The notes under the pieces are model-generated. The model made no database searches and was not told where the DNA came from. It saw only the letters and a program-made list of their open reading frames with translations. Shown here piece after piece: positions 1 through 8,404 of a stretch of 32,707 nucleotides of DNA. The stretch comes from Gammaproteobacteria bacterium. Lineage in GTDB: Bacteria > Pseudomonadota > Gammaproteobacteria > Arenicellales > CAJQKF01. The position numbers and the translations under genes are program-made. The stretch is from NCBI GenBank assembly GCA_030429665.1, contig JAUIEZ010000048.1, forward strand, positions 1 to 32,707, read 5' to 3'. Numbering within the stretch: the stretch's first letter is position 1; every line of letters starts with the position of its first letter.

Positions 1-474
1 TACCGGAACCAGGCTGTACACCTCGACCGGGGGCCGGACCCAGGGAAGCGCATAACCGACCTTGCGGTATTCCGACCCCATGACGCCGGGCAACACGATG
101 CGCCCCGCCCGGATGTAGGCGTCGGGTGTAAAGGCGTACTTTACGTTGGCCCATTCGACGTCGGGCGAAAACGAGCCGTCGTGCTGCTCTTCGGCGACGA
201 CCTGGACCACGCCGGAGAGTTTTTGCGAGGCGTTGGCGGAAACCTGCAGGCCGAATAGGCTGTCGGTTTGCAGGCTGACGTCATCGCTGAAACCCACGCC
301 TTCCGGCACCAGCATGGTGGCGGCAAAATCCGCTTCGCGCTCGTTAGAATGCGCGATCCCGAGTGTGCCGAAGCCGTTGAAGGACAATGCCCGCTCCGCC
401 TGGTCCTGCGCGCGCGCGAACGACGAGGCCAGCAAACCCGTGACAGCGAATACCGCAATCGCGACTCTTTTCAT
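1..474 (-). CDS. Outer-membrane porin, N-terminal part (3' end outside window)
   Basis: The minus-strand frame starts at ATG 474 and stays open to the window edge, giving 158 residues with no stop. It begins with a signal peptide (MKRVAIAVF, then a hydrophobic stretch and a SFARAQ cleavage region near residue 22). The mature start (LSFNGFGTLGIAHSN) and later stretches such as LQTDSLFGLQV and VEWANVKYAF, followed by RAGRIVLP and GYALPWVRPP, are typical of gammaproteobacterial trimeric porins of the DcaP-like type. The protein would form an outer-membrane beta barrel for small-solute uptake. It is divergent from the enolase-superfamily gene at 605, with a 130-base spacer. Only the first strands are present, so substrate and full length cannot be judged. 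The porin family call is fairly sure; the subfamily is from memory. Confidence 0.8.
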   Translation of the reverse strand, partial: MKRVAIAVFAVTGLLASSFARAQDQAERALSFNGFGTLGIAHSNEREADFAATMLVPEGVGFSDDVSLQTDSLFGLQVSANASQKLSGVVQVVAEEQHDGSFSPDVEWANVKYAFTPDAYIRAGRIVLPGVMGSEYRKVGYALPWVRPPVEVYSLVPV

Positions 475-604
475 TATCGTCGCTCGACATGTGTTGAGCG
501 GAAAGTGCGAAACTAACACATTGCCCGCGGTTCGATGGCCGATACGTCATCGAGGCGCCGGTCGGAATCGAATCGCAACACGGCTGCACGCGGACTGCAA
601 TACG

Positions 605-1711
605 TTGACACGCATCGCCAAGTTGACAGTGTACACCGCTTCGCTGAATTACGCGGGCGGCGCCTACACGTTCGCAAAGCAGCGGCGCTACTCGTCGTTC
701 ACGACGACCGTTCTTGCCGTGGAAACCGACGACGGTTCGATCGGCTACGGCGAGGCCTGCCCCTGCGGGCCGGCCTACATGGCGGGCTATGCCGAGGGCG
801 TGCTGCCCGCGCTGGCGCAACTCGCGCCCCACGTCATCGGGCTGGACCCTTGCCACACCGCGGTCGTGATGCGCGAGATGGACCTCGCCCTGGCCGGCCA
901 CGAACTGGCCAAGACCGCCGTCGACCTTGCCTGCTGGGACATGCTCGGCAAGACCGCGAACCTGCCGTGTTACGCGCTGCTCGGCGGCCGCCTCGTCGAG
1001 GATATCCCGCTGCACCGCGTGGTGCCGCTCGGCACGCCCGCAGAAACCGCGGCCCACGTCGCGGCGCTGCGCGTGAAAGGTTTCGCCCATTTCCAGGTCA
1101 AGCTGGGGCTCGGCATCGATCGCGACGTCGCCACCATGCGCGCGCTGGCCGAGAACCGCCGTCCCGGCGAGGTGTTCGTCGGCGACGCCAACACCGCGTG
1201 GCGGCGCGACGAGGCGCTGCGCGTGTCGAACGCGCTGGCCGACGTCGACTGCTACCTCGAGCAACCCTGCGCCGCCTACGACGCCTGCCTGTCGGTGCGC
1301 CGCCACGGGCGGCACCCGGTCAAGCTCGACGAGAGTCTCGACTCGGTGGGCGCCGTGCGGCGCGCCGTCGCCGACGACGCCATGGATGCCGCCGCCATCA
1401 AGATCACGCGCTTTGGCGGACTCACCCGCGCCCGCATCGCCCGCGACCTGTGCGCCGACGCCGGCGTGGCGATGACCATCGAGGATGCCTGGGGCGGCGC
1501 CATTACCACGGCCGCCATCGCCCACCTCGCCGCCAGCACCGACCCGCTCGCGCTGCTCAACGCCACCGACCTTCATCGTTACAACAGCAACGACATCGCT
1601 TACGGCGGACCCGAGGTGGAAGGCGGCGTGATGCGCGCGACGGACCGTCCCGGTCTCGGCGTCATGCCGGATCCCGATGCGCTCGGCGATCCGGTCGCGA
1701 CGTTCACGTAA
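605..1711 (+). CDS. Enolase-superfamily enzyme, cis-3-hydroxy-L-proline dehydratase / hydroxyproline-betaine 2-epimerase type
   Basis: This is a 368-residue member of the mandelate racemase/muconate lactonizing group, the usual family length. I chose TTG 605 because it gives the family-like opening MTRIAKLTVYTASLNY; upstream frame extension has no family character. Metal ligands fit GDAN, YLEQP and LDES. A catalytic lysine sits in FQVKLG and another in AAIKITRFGG, followed by IEDAWGGAITTAAIAHLAAS. The ending GLGVMPDPDALGDPVATF matches hydroxyproline-betaine epimerase (HpbD) relatives. Such enzymes epimerise or dehydrate proline derivatives through an enediolate intermediate. The gene is divergent from the porin and overlaps the convergent flavoprotein gene by 8 bases at the 3' ends. 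The family is sure; choosing between dehydratase and epimerase is inference. Confidence 0.85.
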   Translation: MTRIAKLTVYTASLNYAGGAYTFAKQRRYSSFTTTVLAVETDDGSIGYGEACPCGPAYMAGYAEGVLPALAQLAPHVIGLDPCHTAVVMREMDLALAGHELAKTAVDLACWDMLGKTANLPCYALLGGRLVEDIPLHRVVPLGTPAETAAHVAALRVKGFAHFQVKLGLGIDRDVATMRALAENRRPGEVFVGDANTAWRRDEALRVSNALADVDCYLEQPCAAYDACLSVRRHGRHPVKLDESLDSVGAVRRAVADDAMDAAAIKITRFGGLTRARIARDLCADAGVAMTIEDAWGGAITTAAIAHLAASTDPLALLNATDLHRYNSNDIAYGGPEVEGGVMRATDRPGLGVMPDPDALGDPVATFT

Positions 1712-2465
1712 CTTCGAGACTTCGACCGCGCGCGGCCAGGCGTCCCCTCGGCGCGCCGTCGTCGTCCCAATCCTTCCATCCGGGAAAGCGTAGCGGCACG
1801 TCGGACGCGAGGTTCTCGATGCGGGATTCGAGGCGCCGCTTGTGCGCCTCGAGGCGTTCGGCGAATTCGTTCGCGCTGCTGTAAGCGTAGCCATGGCCCT
1901 GCACGCCGTGGGCGAGGAACGGCGGCAGCACGGTGAAACCCACGTAGTGCAGCGAGTAGTGGATGGGCCACAGCATGGTGTCGACATCGCCGCCGCGACT
2001 GCCGCGGCCGAAGGCGGTCTCCGGCGCGCCGCTGGTCACCGACAGCAAGGCGCGCCTGCCCTGGAAGTAGCCGCGGTCGTAGCGCATGGTGCTGGTATAC
2101 AAACCGCCGCTCAGGAAAACACGGTCGAACCAGCCCTTGAGCATTGCCGGCTGCGCGTGCCACCACAGGGGGAACTGCAGGATGACGAGGTCGGCGCGTT
2201 CGAGGCGGGCGATCTCGCGTCGCACGTCGGGCGCAATCGTATCGTTCCGGAAAGCATGGCGTTGCTCGCCCAGCGGCGAGAATACCGTCGCGTCGTTGCG
2301 GCATTCATAGTGCGCGGGGCCTTCCAGCGGATCGAAGCCCTCGGCGTAGAGGTCCGAAATCTCGACGTGGTGGCCGAGTCGCGACAGCGCGTCGGCGGCG
2401 ACGGTTCGCAGCGCGCCGTTGAAGGAACGCGACTCGGGATGGGCAAATACGATCAGGGCGTTCAT
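1704..2465 (-). CDS. NAD(P)H-dependent flavodoxin-fold oxidoreductase (quinone reductase family)
   Basis: This 253-residue protein has the NQO1/MdaB/KefF-type flavodoxin fold. The opening MNALIVFAHPESRSFNGAL is the FMN/FAD phosphate-binding beginning. LQFPLWWHAQPAMLKGWFDRV carries the family's FP-L-WW and P-A-x-LKGW-DRV signatures, followed by a GAPE flavin-contact stretch. Members carry out two-electron reduction of quinones or related electrophiles using NAD(P)H in the cytoplasm. The start at 2465 gives the canonical N-terminus. The gene is divergent from a LysR gene at 2557 with a 91-base AT-richer spacer, the usual arrangement for a regulator and its target. The tail past residue 230 is charged and not family-specific. 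Confidence 0.85.
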   Translation of the reverse strand: MNALIVFAHPESRSFNGALRTVAADALSRLGHHVEISDLYAEGFDPLEGPAHYECRNDATVFSPLGEQRHAFRNDTIAPDVRREIARLERADLVILQFPLWWHAQPAMLKGWFDRVFLSGGLYTSTMRYDRGYFQGRRALLSVTSGAPETAFGRGSRGGDVDTMLWPIHYSLHYVGFTVLPPFLAHGVQGHGYAYSSANEFAERLEAHKRRLESRIENLASDVPLRFPGWKDWDDDGAPRGRLAARGRSLEVT

Positions 2466-2556
2466 GGTTCGGTTCCGTTCGTCTCGATGGGTCAGGGGGA
2501 AGCATAGTGATTGCGTTTTTGAACAACAATTCGTTAATCGTGTAAATTCCGTTTGC
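2466..2556. promoter_or_regulatory. Divergent promoter region with LysR-type half-sites
   Basis: This 91-base spacer between the flavoprotein gene and the LysR gene is clearly AT-richer than its surroundings around 2505-2550. It contains an imperfect inverted pair (TTGAAC at 2519 and GTTAA at 2533) and a TTA/TAA pair around 2534-2546 with T-N11-A spacing. LysR-type regulators usually bind such boxes in divergent promoters. The placement is suggestive; no site can be proven by eye. Confidence 0.35.
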
Positions 2557-3453
2557 ATGAATGAACAACCGCCATCCTGGGACGACCTGCAACTGGTGCT
2601 TGCCGTGGCCCGTACCGGCACCCTGTCCGGCGCGGGCCGGACCCTCGGGGTGAGTCACGCGACCGTGTTCCGACGCCTCGGCGCCGTCGAGGCCCGCCTG
2701 GGCGCGCGGCTTTTCGAGCGCGCCCGCTCCGGGTACACGCCGACGGCCGCCGGCGAGGACGTGGCGGCCGCCGCCGCGCGCATGGCGGACGAGGTGGCGG
2801 GCATCGGGCGTCGCGTGGCCGGCCGCGACCTGCGACCCGCCGGGATGGTGAGAGTGACGACGACCGACAGCCTGCTGCAGGGCGTCCTGTCGCCGATATT
2901 CGCCCGCTTCCGGCGCGAGTACCCGGAGATCGCGCTGGAAGTGGCCGTGTCGCCGGCCCTGTTCAGCCTCGCCAAGCGCGAGGCCGATGTCGCCATTCGA
3001 CCGACCGACTCGCCCCCGGAAAACCTCGTGGGGCGACGGGTCGGCCGTATCGCCCAGGCGGTCTACGGTCGTGTCGCGGATTTCGGTGGCGGCGCCGCGG
3101 CCGTCGACCTGGATTCGCAATCCTGGGTCGGGCCGGACGAGCGCATGGGGTACAGGCAACTCGAGCGGTGGATGGCGCGGAGCGGGCACGCCTCGCGCTG
3201 CCTGTACCGGGTGGACGGCACGCTCGGCATGCTCGCCGGGGTGGCCGACGGGCTGGGCGTGGCGGTACTGCCGTGCTACGTCGCCGATGCCGACCCGCGC
3301 CTGGTCCGCCTTGGCGCACCGGTCGCAGCGCTTGAAATCGAACTGTGGCTTCTCACGCACCCGGACCTGCGGCGCGCGGCGAGGGTGCGCGCCTTCAACG
3401 ATTACGTGGCCGATGCGCTGCAAGGCATGGGCGCCGCGCTCGCCCCCGGGTAA
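2557..3453 (+). CDS. LysR-family transcriptional regulator
   Basis: The 298-residue length is typical for LysR. Residues about 8-68 form the winged helix-turn-helix: WDDLQLVLAVARTGTLSGAG, then LGVSHATVFRRLGAVEARLG and LFER. The remaining part is the LysR substrate-binding domain, with VRVTTTDSLLQGVLSPIFARF opening it and GLGVAVLPCYVAD near the end. The serine after GV and the HATVFRRL pattern resemble the subgroup that often controls nearby oxidoreductases. ATG 2557 is used because it directly precedes the helix-turn-helix; upstream in-frame starts would only add low-complexity residues. It likely senses an electrophile or quinone and controls the divergent flavoprotein gene. The family call is very secure; the inducer is unknown. 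Confidence 0.9.
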   Translation: MNEQPPSWDDLQLVLAVARTGTLSGAGRTLGVSHATVFRRLGAVEARLGARLFERARSGYTPTAAGEDVAAAAARMADEVAGIGRRVAGRDLRPAGMVRVTTTDSLLQGVLSPIFARFRREYPEIALEVAVSPALFSLAKREADVAIRPTDSPPENLVGRRVGRIAQAVYGRVADFGGGAAAVDLDSQSWVGPDERMGYRQLERWMARSGHASRCLYRVDGTLGMLAGVADGLGVAVLPCYVADADPRLVRLGAPVAALEIELWLLTHPDLRRAARVRAFNDYVADALQGMGAALAPG

Positions 3454-3501
3454 CCCGGCCGCCAGGCGGGATGCGCGGCCCCGTTGCTCGCAGCGATCCG
3501 C

Positions 3502-3780
3502 CTAGCCGTCGGCGGGCCCCGGCGCGTAGACGTACTTGGCGACCTCGTTGCCCCGGTCGTGCGCCTGCATGCGATCCCGCACCACCCATTTCCCGCCGTC
3601 CCACGTCGCCGTCACCCTCAACTCGCGGCCGTTGACGTACGGGTCCGGCACCATGAAGTCGCGGGTATGGTACGTGCGCTGGTTCTCCTTTCCCTGGAAA
3701 CTGCCATCGGACCCGGGCACCGCGCGCGCCATGCTCGGAGCGCCGGTGCGCGTTCTCGCGTCGAAGGTTTCATCTACCAT
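3502..3780 (-). CDS. Small hypothetical protein, 92 residues
   Basis: I do not recognise this protein. It starts at ATG 3780, three bases after the stop codon of the Rid gene, so it is probably translationally coupled to it. The sequence is hydrophilic, with no signal peptide or membrane segment. A central part (YHTRDFMVPDPYVNGRELRV, then TATWDGGKWVVRDR) looks like paired beta strands ending in a short helix and YVYAPG. The operon-like spacing and ordinary amino-acid composition favour a real gene over chance. Confidence 0.55.
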   Translation of the reverse strand: MVDETFDARTRTGAPSMARAVPGSDGSFQGKENQRTYHTRDFMVPDPYVNGRELRVTATWDGGKWVVRDRMQAHDRGNEVAKYVYAPGPADG

Positions 3781-3783
3781 GGC

Positions 3784-4206
3784 TCAGGCGCCTGGTTCAC
3801 GGTAGCGATCGAAGGGAATCACCGCCACCGGCACGAGTTCGACCAACAGTTCGGGTGCGACCAGCCCCGGCACCTGGATCAGGATACTGGCCGGCGCCTG
3901 GTCCGGCGCGAACTTCCCGGCGCGAACACGCTGGATGACCGGCAGGTCTTCGCGGTCGACGAAGTACACCGTCATCGACACGATGTCCTCGAGCACGCCG
4001 CCCACGGCAGCCAGGATATGTTCGACGTTGTCGAAGCACCGGCGGATCTGCGTATCGCAATCGCCCTCGCCCACCAGCGACCCCCCTGCATCCCAGGCGA
4101 CCTGGCCGGTCATGTGAAGGACGCGGCCGTCGCCGGCGACCACGCCGTGATTGAAGGCCCGGCCGGCCTGCGGCCACCCCGTGGGCGGATTGAAGCGCCG
4201 GTGCAT
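3784..4206 (-). CDS. Rid (YjgF/YER057c/UK114) family protein lacking the canonical arginine
   Basis: This 140-residue protein has the chorismate-mutase-like Rid fold: a Rid core stretch HMTGQVAWDA near residues 31-40, the middle helix QIRRCFDNVEHILAAVGG, and the ending LVAPELLVELVPVAVIPFDR. Canonical RidA hydrolyses reactive enamines and imines using an arginine (Arg105 in E. coli) in a P-A-R-S context. Here that place reads PAS (residue 107), so it belongs to an arginine-less Rid subfamily of unknown reaction. ATG 4218 is an alternative start four codons upstream. It lies between the cupin and the 92-residue gene on the same strand, so a role in a shared catabolic route is plausible. Confidence 0.85.
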   Translation of the reverse strand: MHRRFNPPTGWPQAGRAFNHGVVAGDGRVLHMTGQVAWDAGGSLVGEGDCDTQIRRCFDNVEHILAAVGGVLEDIVSMTVYFVDREDLPVIQRVRAGKFAPDQAPASILIQVPGLVAPELLVELVPVAVIPFDRYREPGA

Positions 4207-4235
4207 GCCGCCGATCATCCGAGGGCGTCCGGGCG

Positions 4236-4793
4236 CTATGCCGCGCCGGGGTGGGCGTAGAATCGCGCCTCGGCGTCGGCGAAGACCTTGCGGACGCGGT
4301 CGATGTCCCACGGCCGCTCGGTCAACGTTTCATGGTCCCACTCGCTTCGCGGTTCGACGGGGTCGAAGAAATCGCCGCCGTAGACATGGATCGCCGATGT
4401 CATCTTGCCGATCGGGTTCAACACCGAGTGGATGATGTTGGTGCCCAGCGTCGCCACGTCCCCCGACCCCAGCGTTTTCGCACCCGCCGCCTCGATGCTG
4501 GACTCGGTGCGCCGCCAGAACACGTTGTCCTCGCGGCCCGAGTAGATGCCGATGACGGCGAACATGTGGTGATCATGAGGACCGAGCACCATGCAGGGCG
4601 CCCATACGAAATTGATGATGGTCAGGTCTTTCGCGCGGTACACAGCGTTGACGCCCGCGTGTTCCGGTTCGCCGAAGGCGCGCACGATGCCGGCCGGATC
4701 GGAAACGGCCTCGGAAACCACGTCGCGTACGGCCGCCTGGCCGTCCTTGACGGCCTCCACGCAGTCGGCGATGAACCGGTCTTTATCGAACAT
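4236..4793 (-). CDS. Cupin protein, cysteine-dioxygenase-like metalloenzyme
   Basis: This 185-residue protein starts at ATG 4793 behind a strong AGGAGG ribosome site. The double-stranded beta-helix core carries H73 and H75 in GPHDHHMFAVIGIYSGRED, then H122 in TNIIHSVLNP. This gives a three-histidine site like that of thiol dioxygenases (cysteine or 3-mercaptopropionate dioxygenase), which use Fe(II) and O2 to oxidise thiols to sulfinates. E88 lies in the place of the cupin glutamate. The C-terminal part ends in a helical segment. It is followed 29 bases later by the Rid gene. Cupin family membership is safe; thiol as the substrate is inference. Confidence 0.8.
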   Translation of the reverse strand: MFDKDRFIADCVEAVKDGQAAVRDVVSEAVSDPAGIVRAFGEPEHAGVNAVYRAKDLTIINFVWAPCMVLGPHDHHMFAVIGIYSGREDNVFWRRTESSIEAAGAKTLGSGDVATLGTNIIHSVLNPIGKMTSAIHVYGGDFFDPVEPRSEWDHETLTERPWDIDRVRKVFADAEARFYAHPGAA

Positions 4794-4900
4794 GTTGTTC
4801 CTCCTGCGCGACCGCACGGCAATGCGAGGGTCGTCAGCGACTCGATGACGGCATCGTACCGCCTGAATCCAACGGAAACAACGAGCGCCGGCGGAAGCGT

Positions 4901-6295
4901 TCAGGCCGGGTCCACCGGCGCCGGCGGCGCGCCGCCGGCCTCGATAACCTCGCCTGCCGCCAGCAGGCCGGCCTCGTCGAATCGGCGGCCGACAAGCTGC
5001 ACGCCCACCGGGACGTTGCCCTCCATCGCGGTGCTGACCGTCAGGCCGGGCAGGCCCAGTAGGGGCAGGCCCACCTGGGTGAGCTGCGCCTCTATCACGC
5101 GCCTGAACGACGCCGGCGACTCGACGTCGAGCAGATCGGGAAACGGCAGTTCGCCGGAGACCGGGCAGATGAGCAGCGGGTAGCGCTCCAGGAACAGTTG
5201 CCATTCGCGGATCAGCGTGACCCGCTGTTGCAACGCGTCGAGCAGTTCGTTGACACCGCACGGTGGGCACAGGCCGTCGAGCTGGCCGAACACGAAACTG
5301 GCATCGGGATCGTCCTCCTTCCCGATCACGGCGGCGCCGGTGCGGCGAAACTCGGTCAGCCACAACACCAGCTGCAGCCGCGCGGGCTCGCGCAGCGGGG
5401 GGCATTCGACTTCCTCGACCGTCCAGCCGGCATCGCGCAGCCGCGCGGCGGCATCGCGCAGGGCGCGCTCCACGCCGGGGTCCACCGCCATGCCCTCGGG
5501 GGCGATGGTGAGCGCGGCGCGCTTTTCGGCCGCGGGCGCGGCGAGCGGCGCGGGCACCCACCACGGGTCGCGCACGTCGCGCGCAGCCATGGCGGCAAGC
5601 GCCAGCCGCAGGTCGGCGACGGTACGCGCCAGCGGCCCCGACACGGCCATGAGCTGGGCGCCGATGTGCCGGTCCGGGGCGGTGAAATTGGCGGCGGGAA
5701 CACGGCCGACGCTGGGACGCAGGCCGTGGATGCCGCACGCGTAGGCCGGGTAGCGGATGGAGCCGCCGATGTCAGTGCCGTGAGCGACGGCGCCGATGCC
5801 GCTGGCCACCGCCGCGGCGGCGCCGCCCGAGGAACCGCCCGGTGTCAGCGACGCGTTTCGCGGGTTGCGGGTATGCCCGTGCAGCGAGTTGCGGGTGAAC
5901 CAGCGCAGCGAGAACGCCGGCGTATTGGTGCGGCCCACGATGACCGCGCCGGCCTTGCGCAGGTTGGATACCACCGGGCTGTCGCTCGCGGCCACCAGGT
6001 CGCGCTGTATCCGCAGACCGTTGGTGGTCGGGTGGCCGGCCTGGTCGACGTTTTCCTTGACCGTGACCGGCACGCCGGTCAGCGGCCCGGGATCCTCGCC
6101 GGCGGCGATGCGGCGATCGATCTCGGCCGCCGCCGCCAACGCCTCCTCGGGCATCTCCCGCACCACGGCGTTGATGGCAGGGTTGACCCGCGACAACCGC
6201 TCGAGCGTGCTGCGGGTGATCTCCGCCGCCGACGCGTCGCCGCGTTTCACCAGGTCGGCAAGCTCGCTCGCCGAAAGGCGCCAAAGTTCGGTCAT
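4901..6295 (-). CDS. Amidase signature family hydrolase
   Basis: This 464-residue protein has the complete Ser-cisSer-Lys triad of the amidase signature family: K80 in GVPVTVKENVD, S155 in TPGGSSGGAAAAVASG and S179 in TDIGGSIRYPA. The 24-residue spacing between the two serines equals that in FAAH. The N-terminal helix LSASELADLVKRGDASAAE and the closing GLPGLTVSTAMEGNVPVGVQLVG are also canonical. The enzyme would hydrolyse a carboxamide to acid and ammonia in the cytoplasm. ATG 6295 is used because it is preceded by GGAG at good distance and gives the family N-terminus. It lies 46 bases downstream of the alcohol dehydrogenase gene on the same strand. The substrate is unknown. Confidence 0.92.
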   Translation of the reverse strand: MTELWRLSASELADLVKRGDASAAEITRSTLERLSRVNPAINAVVREMPEEALAAAAEIDRRIAAGEDPGPLTGVPVTVKENVDQAGHPTTNGLRIQRDLVAASDSPVVSNLRKAGAVIVGRTNTPAFSLRWFTRNSLHGHTRNPRNASLTPGGSSGGAAAAVASGIGAVAHGTDIGGSIRYPAYACGIHGLRPSVGRVPAANFTAPDRHIGAQLMAVSGPLARTVADLRLALAAMAARDVRDPWWVPAPLAAPAAEKRAALTIAPEGMAVDPGVERALRDAAARLRDAGWTVEEVECPPLREPARLQLVLWLTEFRRTGAAVIGKEDDPDASFVFGQLDGLCPPCGVNELLDALQQRVTLIREWQLFLERYPLLICPVSGELPFPDLLDVESPASFRRVIEAQLTQVGLPLLGLPGLTVSTAMEGNVPVGVQLVGRRFDEAGLLAAGEVIEAGGAPPAPVDPA

Positions 6296-6341
6296 GTCGT
6301 CTCCGTTCCTCTTCTCGTTGGATTGTGAACAGCGTCGCGGC

Positions 6342-7352
6342 TCACGGCGCCACGCGCACCACCAGTTTGCCGAAATGCCCGGCTGCCGCCATGGCGTGGT
6401 AGGCGTCGCGCGCGGCATCGAATGAAAACACCTCGTGAACCACCGGCCGCAGGCGGTGCTGCGCGATGGCGCGGTTCATGGCGAGGAACAGGTTGCGCGG
6501 CCCGACGTAGACGCCCTGAAGGCGGATCGACTTGCGCATGATGTTCACTGGGTCGATCTGCCCGCCGGTCAGCACACCGATGAGCGCGATGGTGCCCGCC
6601 ACGCGGGTCGCGGCGATGGAACGTTCCAGCGTGCCGGCGCCGCCCACCTCGACCACGGCATCGACGCCGGCGCCGTCGGTCAGGTCGAGCACCTCCTTTT
6701 CCCAGTCCGGATGGACGCGGTAGTTGACGGTCTTCCACGCACCCATCTCGCGCACCCGCGCCAGCTTGTCATCGCTGGACGAGGTGACGACGGCCCGCGC
6801 CCCCATGATCGACGCGAACTGCAGCGCGAAGATGGACACGCCGCCGGTGCCGAGCAACAGCACCGTGTCGCCGGCCTTAACGCGCGCGACGCCGGCCAGG
6901 GCGTTCCACGCCGTCAGCGCGGCGCACGGCAGCGTGGCTGCCTCGACGAAATCCAGGTGTTCCGGCACCGGCACCACGCCGCGCGCGTTGAGAATCACCT
7001 CCTCGGCGAGCACGCCGTCCACCGCGCCGCCCCGCGCCGACGCCATGGCGGCCGGGGTGCAGGGGCCGTCCTCCCAATCGGCGAAGAAACAGCTCGCCAC
7101 GCGATCGCCCACGGCGACGCCGTCGACGCCCTCGCCCACCGCGGTCACCTCGCCGGCCGCGTCGGAATTGGGCACCCGCGGCAGCGGCAGGTTGCGCGAC
7201 GCCGGATCCCGGATCGTCGAGAGGTCGCGAAAATTGATCGACGAGGCGTGAACCTTCACCCGAACCTCGCCGGGGCCGGGTTCGCGGGAACCGGTCTCGA
7301 CCAGTTCGAGGGCGTCGATGCCGTCGTTGGAATTGATCTGCCATTGACGCAT
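6342..7352 (-). CDS. Medium-chain NAD(P)-dependent alcohol dehydrogenase / quinone-reductase-like, zinc-lacking type
   Basis: This 336-residue MDR-superfamily protein has the GroES-like N-terminal fold (GEVRVKVHASSINFRDL), the substrate-cap stretch AATLPCAALTAWNAL, and the nucleotide-binding motif VLLLGTGGVSIFALQFA around residues 165-185. The usual zinc ligands (GHE pair and four-cysteine lobe) are absent, placing it with zinc-independent MDR members such as cd08276 relatives. It would reduce or oxidise an alcohol, ketone or enone with NAD(P)H. ATG 7352 follows a GGAGG ribosome site. It precedes the amidase gene with a 46-base spacer and could share its transcript. Confidence 0.88.
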   Translation of the reverse strand: MRQWQINSNDGIDALELVETGSREPGPGEVRVKVHASSINFRDLSTIRDPASRNLPLPRVPNSDAAGEVTAVGEGVDGVAVGDRVASCFFADWEDGPCTPAAMASARGGAVDGVLAEEVILNARGVVPVPEHLDFVEAATLPCAALTAWNALAGVARVKAGDTVLLLGTGGVSIFALQFASIMGARAVVTSSSDDKLARVREMGAWKTVNYRVHPDWEKEVLDLTDGAGVDAVVEVGGAGTLERSIAATRVAGTIALIGVLTGGQIDPVNIMRKSIRLQGVYVGPRNLFLAMNRAIAQHRLRPVVHEVFSFDAARDAYHAMAAAGHFGKLVVRVAP

Positions 7353-7462
7353 GGGGCGGGGTTCCTCCGGGATTGTTCATGGATCGCACGTTACGGCGTG
7401 CCGCGGCGGATGACCGCGACGGGTCGGATTCTAGGTGCTGTGGCGCGCGACGGCCAAGGGAG

Positions 7463-7672
7463 TTACCCGATCCGTCGGATCGTCCGTCCCGGTAAGGCGT
7501 ATTCGTGGTACACGTCGTCCAGATAGCCCGCAATCCCGGACTCGGCGAGAGCGGACGGAATCGCCAGCGAGGACTCGGGACGCCTGACGCCCTGGCCAGC
7601 GCGGTACGCCACCCACCGGCCGCGCTCGCGCGTCACTTCGATGACGAAACGCCCGTAGATATCGAACTTCAT
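7463..7672 (-). CDS. Small conserved protein (resembles DUF7661)
   Basis: This is a 69-residue protein from ATG 7672; a GTG one codon upstream is also possible. The pattern MKFDIYGRFVIEV, then RERGRWVAYRAGQGVRR, then IPSAL and YLDDVYHEYA, matches from memory a small conserved family annotated as DUF7661. It has no signal or membrane segment and is probably a small mixed alpha/beta cytoplasmic protein. It lies between the GST and alcohol dehydrogenase genes on the same strand, 34 bases after the GST stop. The function is unknown. Confidence 0.65.
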   Translation of the reverse strand: MKFDIYGRFVIEVTRERGRWVAYRAGQGVRRPESSLAIPSALAESGIAGYLDDVYHEYALPGRTIRRIG

Positions 7673-7706
7673 CACCGCCCCGGTTCGATCGACCGTCGCC
7701 GCCGCT

Positions 7707-8327
7707 TCAGGCCGTCAGCTCGGCGTCGATCGCGCGCCGCACCGCGGGGTCCTGGGCCATGCGCTCGCGGTGTTCGGCGACGCGCGGCAGGGTATCGGGC
7801 GAAACACCGTCGGCCTCCAGCCACTGCGCGAGGGTGAACAGGTACATGTCGCAGATGCCGTACCGATCGCCCATCACCCACGGCCCGCGCAGCAACTCCT
7901 CGTCGATGAGCCTGAACGCATCGCCCACCGCTTGCGGCACCTTCTTCTTCATCGCCTCGAGCGCCGCCGGGTCATCGGCCCAGCGCGTGCCCCGCTGGCG
8001 ATGCGCGTGCGCGACGTGCACCGTGGAGCAAAGGTAGCTGTTGAACGACTGCACGCGGGCGAACTCGAACGGGTCGTCCAGGGGCGCCAGCTCGGCCTCG
8101 GGATAAGCCTGGGCGATGTAGGCAAGAATCGCCGGCGTTTCGGTGAGGATGCCGGCGTCGGTCACCAATGCCGGCACCCGGCCCTTGGGGTTCACCTGCA
8201 TGTACTCCTCGGAGCGTTGCTCGCTGGAGGCGAAATCCACCTTGCGGATTTCATACATCGCGCCGGCGTGCTCCAGGGCGATGTGCGAGGCGAGCGAACA
8301 GGTATGGGGCGCGAAAAACAGGATCAT
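7707..8327 (-). CDS. Glutathione S-transferase, beta-class-like
   Basis: This 206-residue protein is of standard GST length. The N-terminal thioredoxin-fold domain begins MILFFAPHTCSLASHIAL with the beta-class cysteine at position 10. The glutathione-binding loop contains NPKGRVPALVTD and LTETPAILAYIA. The all-helical C-terminal domain follows from about residue 90, with the N-capping motif region DRYGICDMYLF. The protein would conjugate or isomerise electrophiles with glutathione in the cytoplasm. ATG 8327 is preceded by a GGAGG ribosome site. It is followed by the small DUF7661-like gene. The family is certain; substrate and class assignment are less so. Confidence 0.9.
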   Translation of the reverse strand: MILFFAPHTCSLASHIALEHAGAMYEIRKVDFASSEQRSEEYMQVNPKGRVPALVTDAGILTETPAILAYIAQAYPEAELAPLDDPFEFARVQSFNSYLCSTVHVAHAHRQRGTRWADDPAALEAMKKKVPQAVGDAFRLIDEELLRGPWVMGDRYGICDMYLFTLAQWLEADGVSPDTLPRVAEHRERMAQDPAVRRAIDAELTA

Positions 8328-8404
8328 CGGGTTCCTCCGTGTGTGGCCTGGCCATATGGTTATCAGTCGAGCCCGACGATTATAGGCGCCCCGTTGCCGG
8401 CTGT

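Noticed and set aside
344..604. Upstream extension of the enolase-superfamily frame and minus-strand frame through it
   Set aside because: The extension back to position 146 overlaps the porin gene and has no family similarity; the family-like start is TTG 605.
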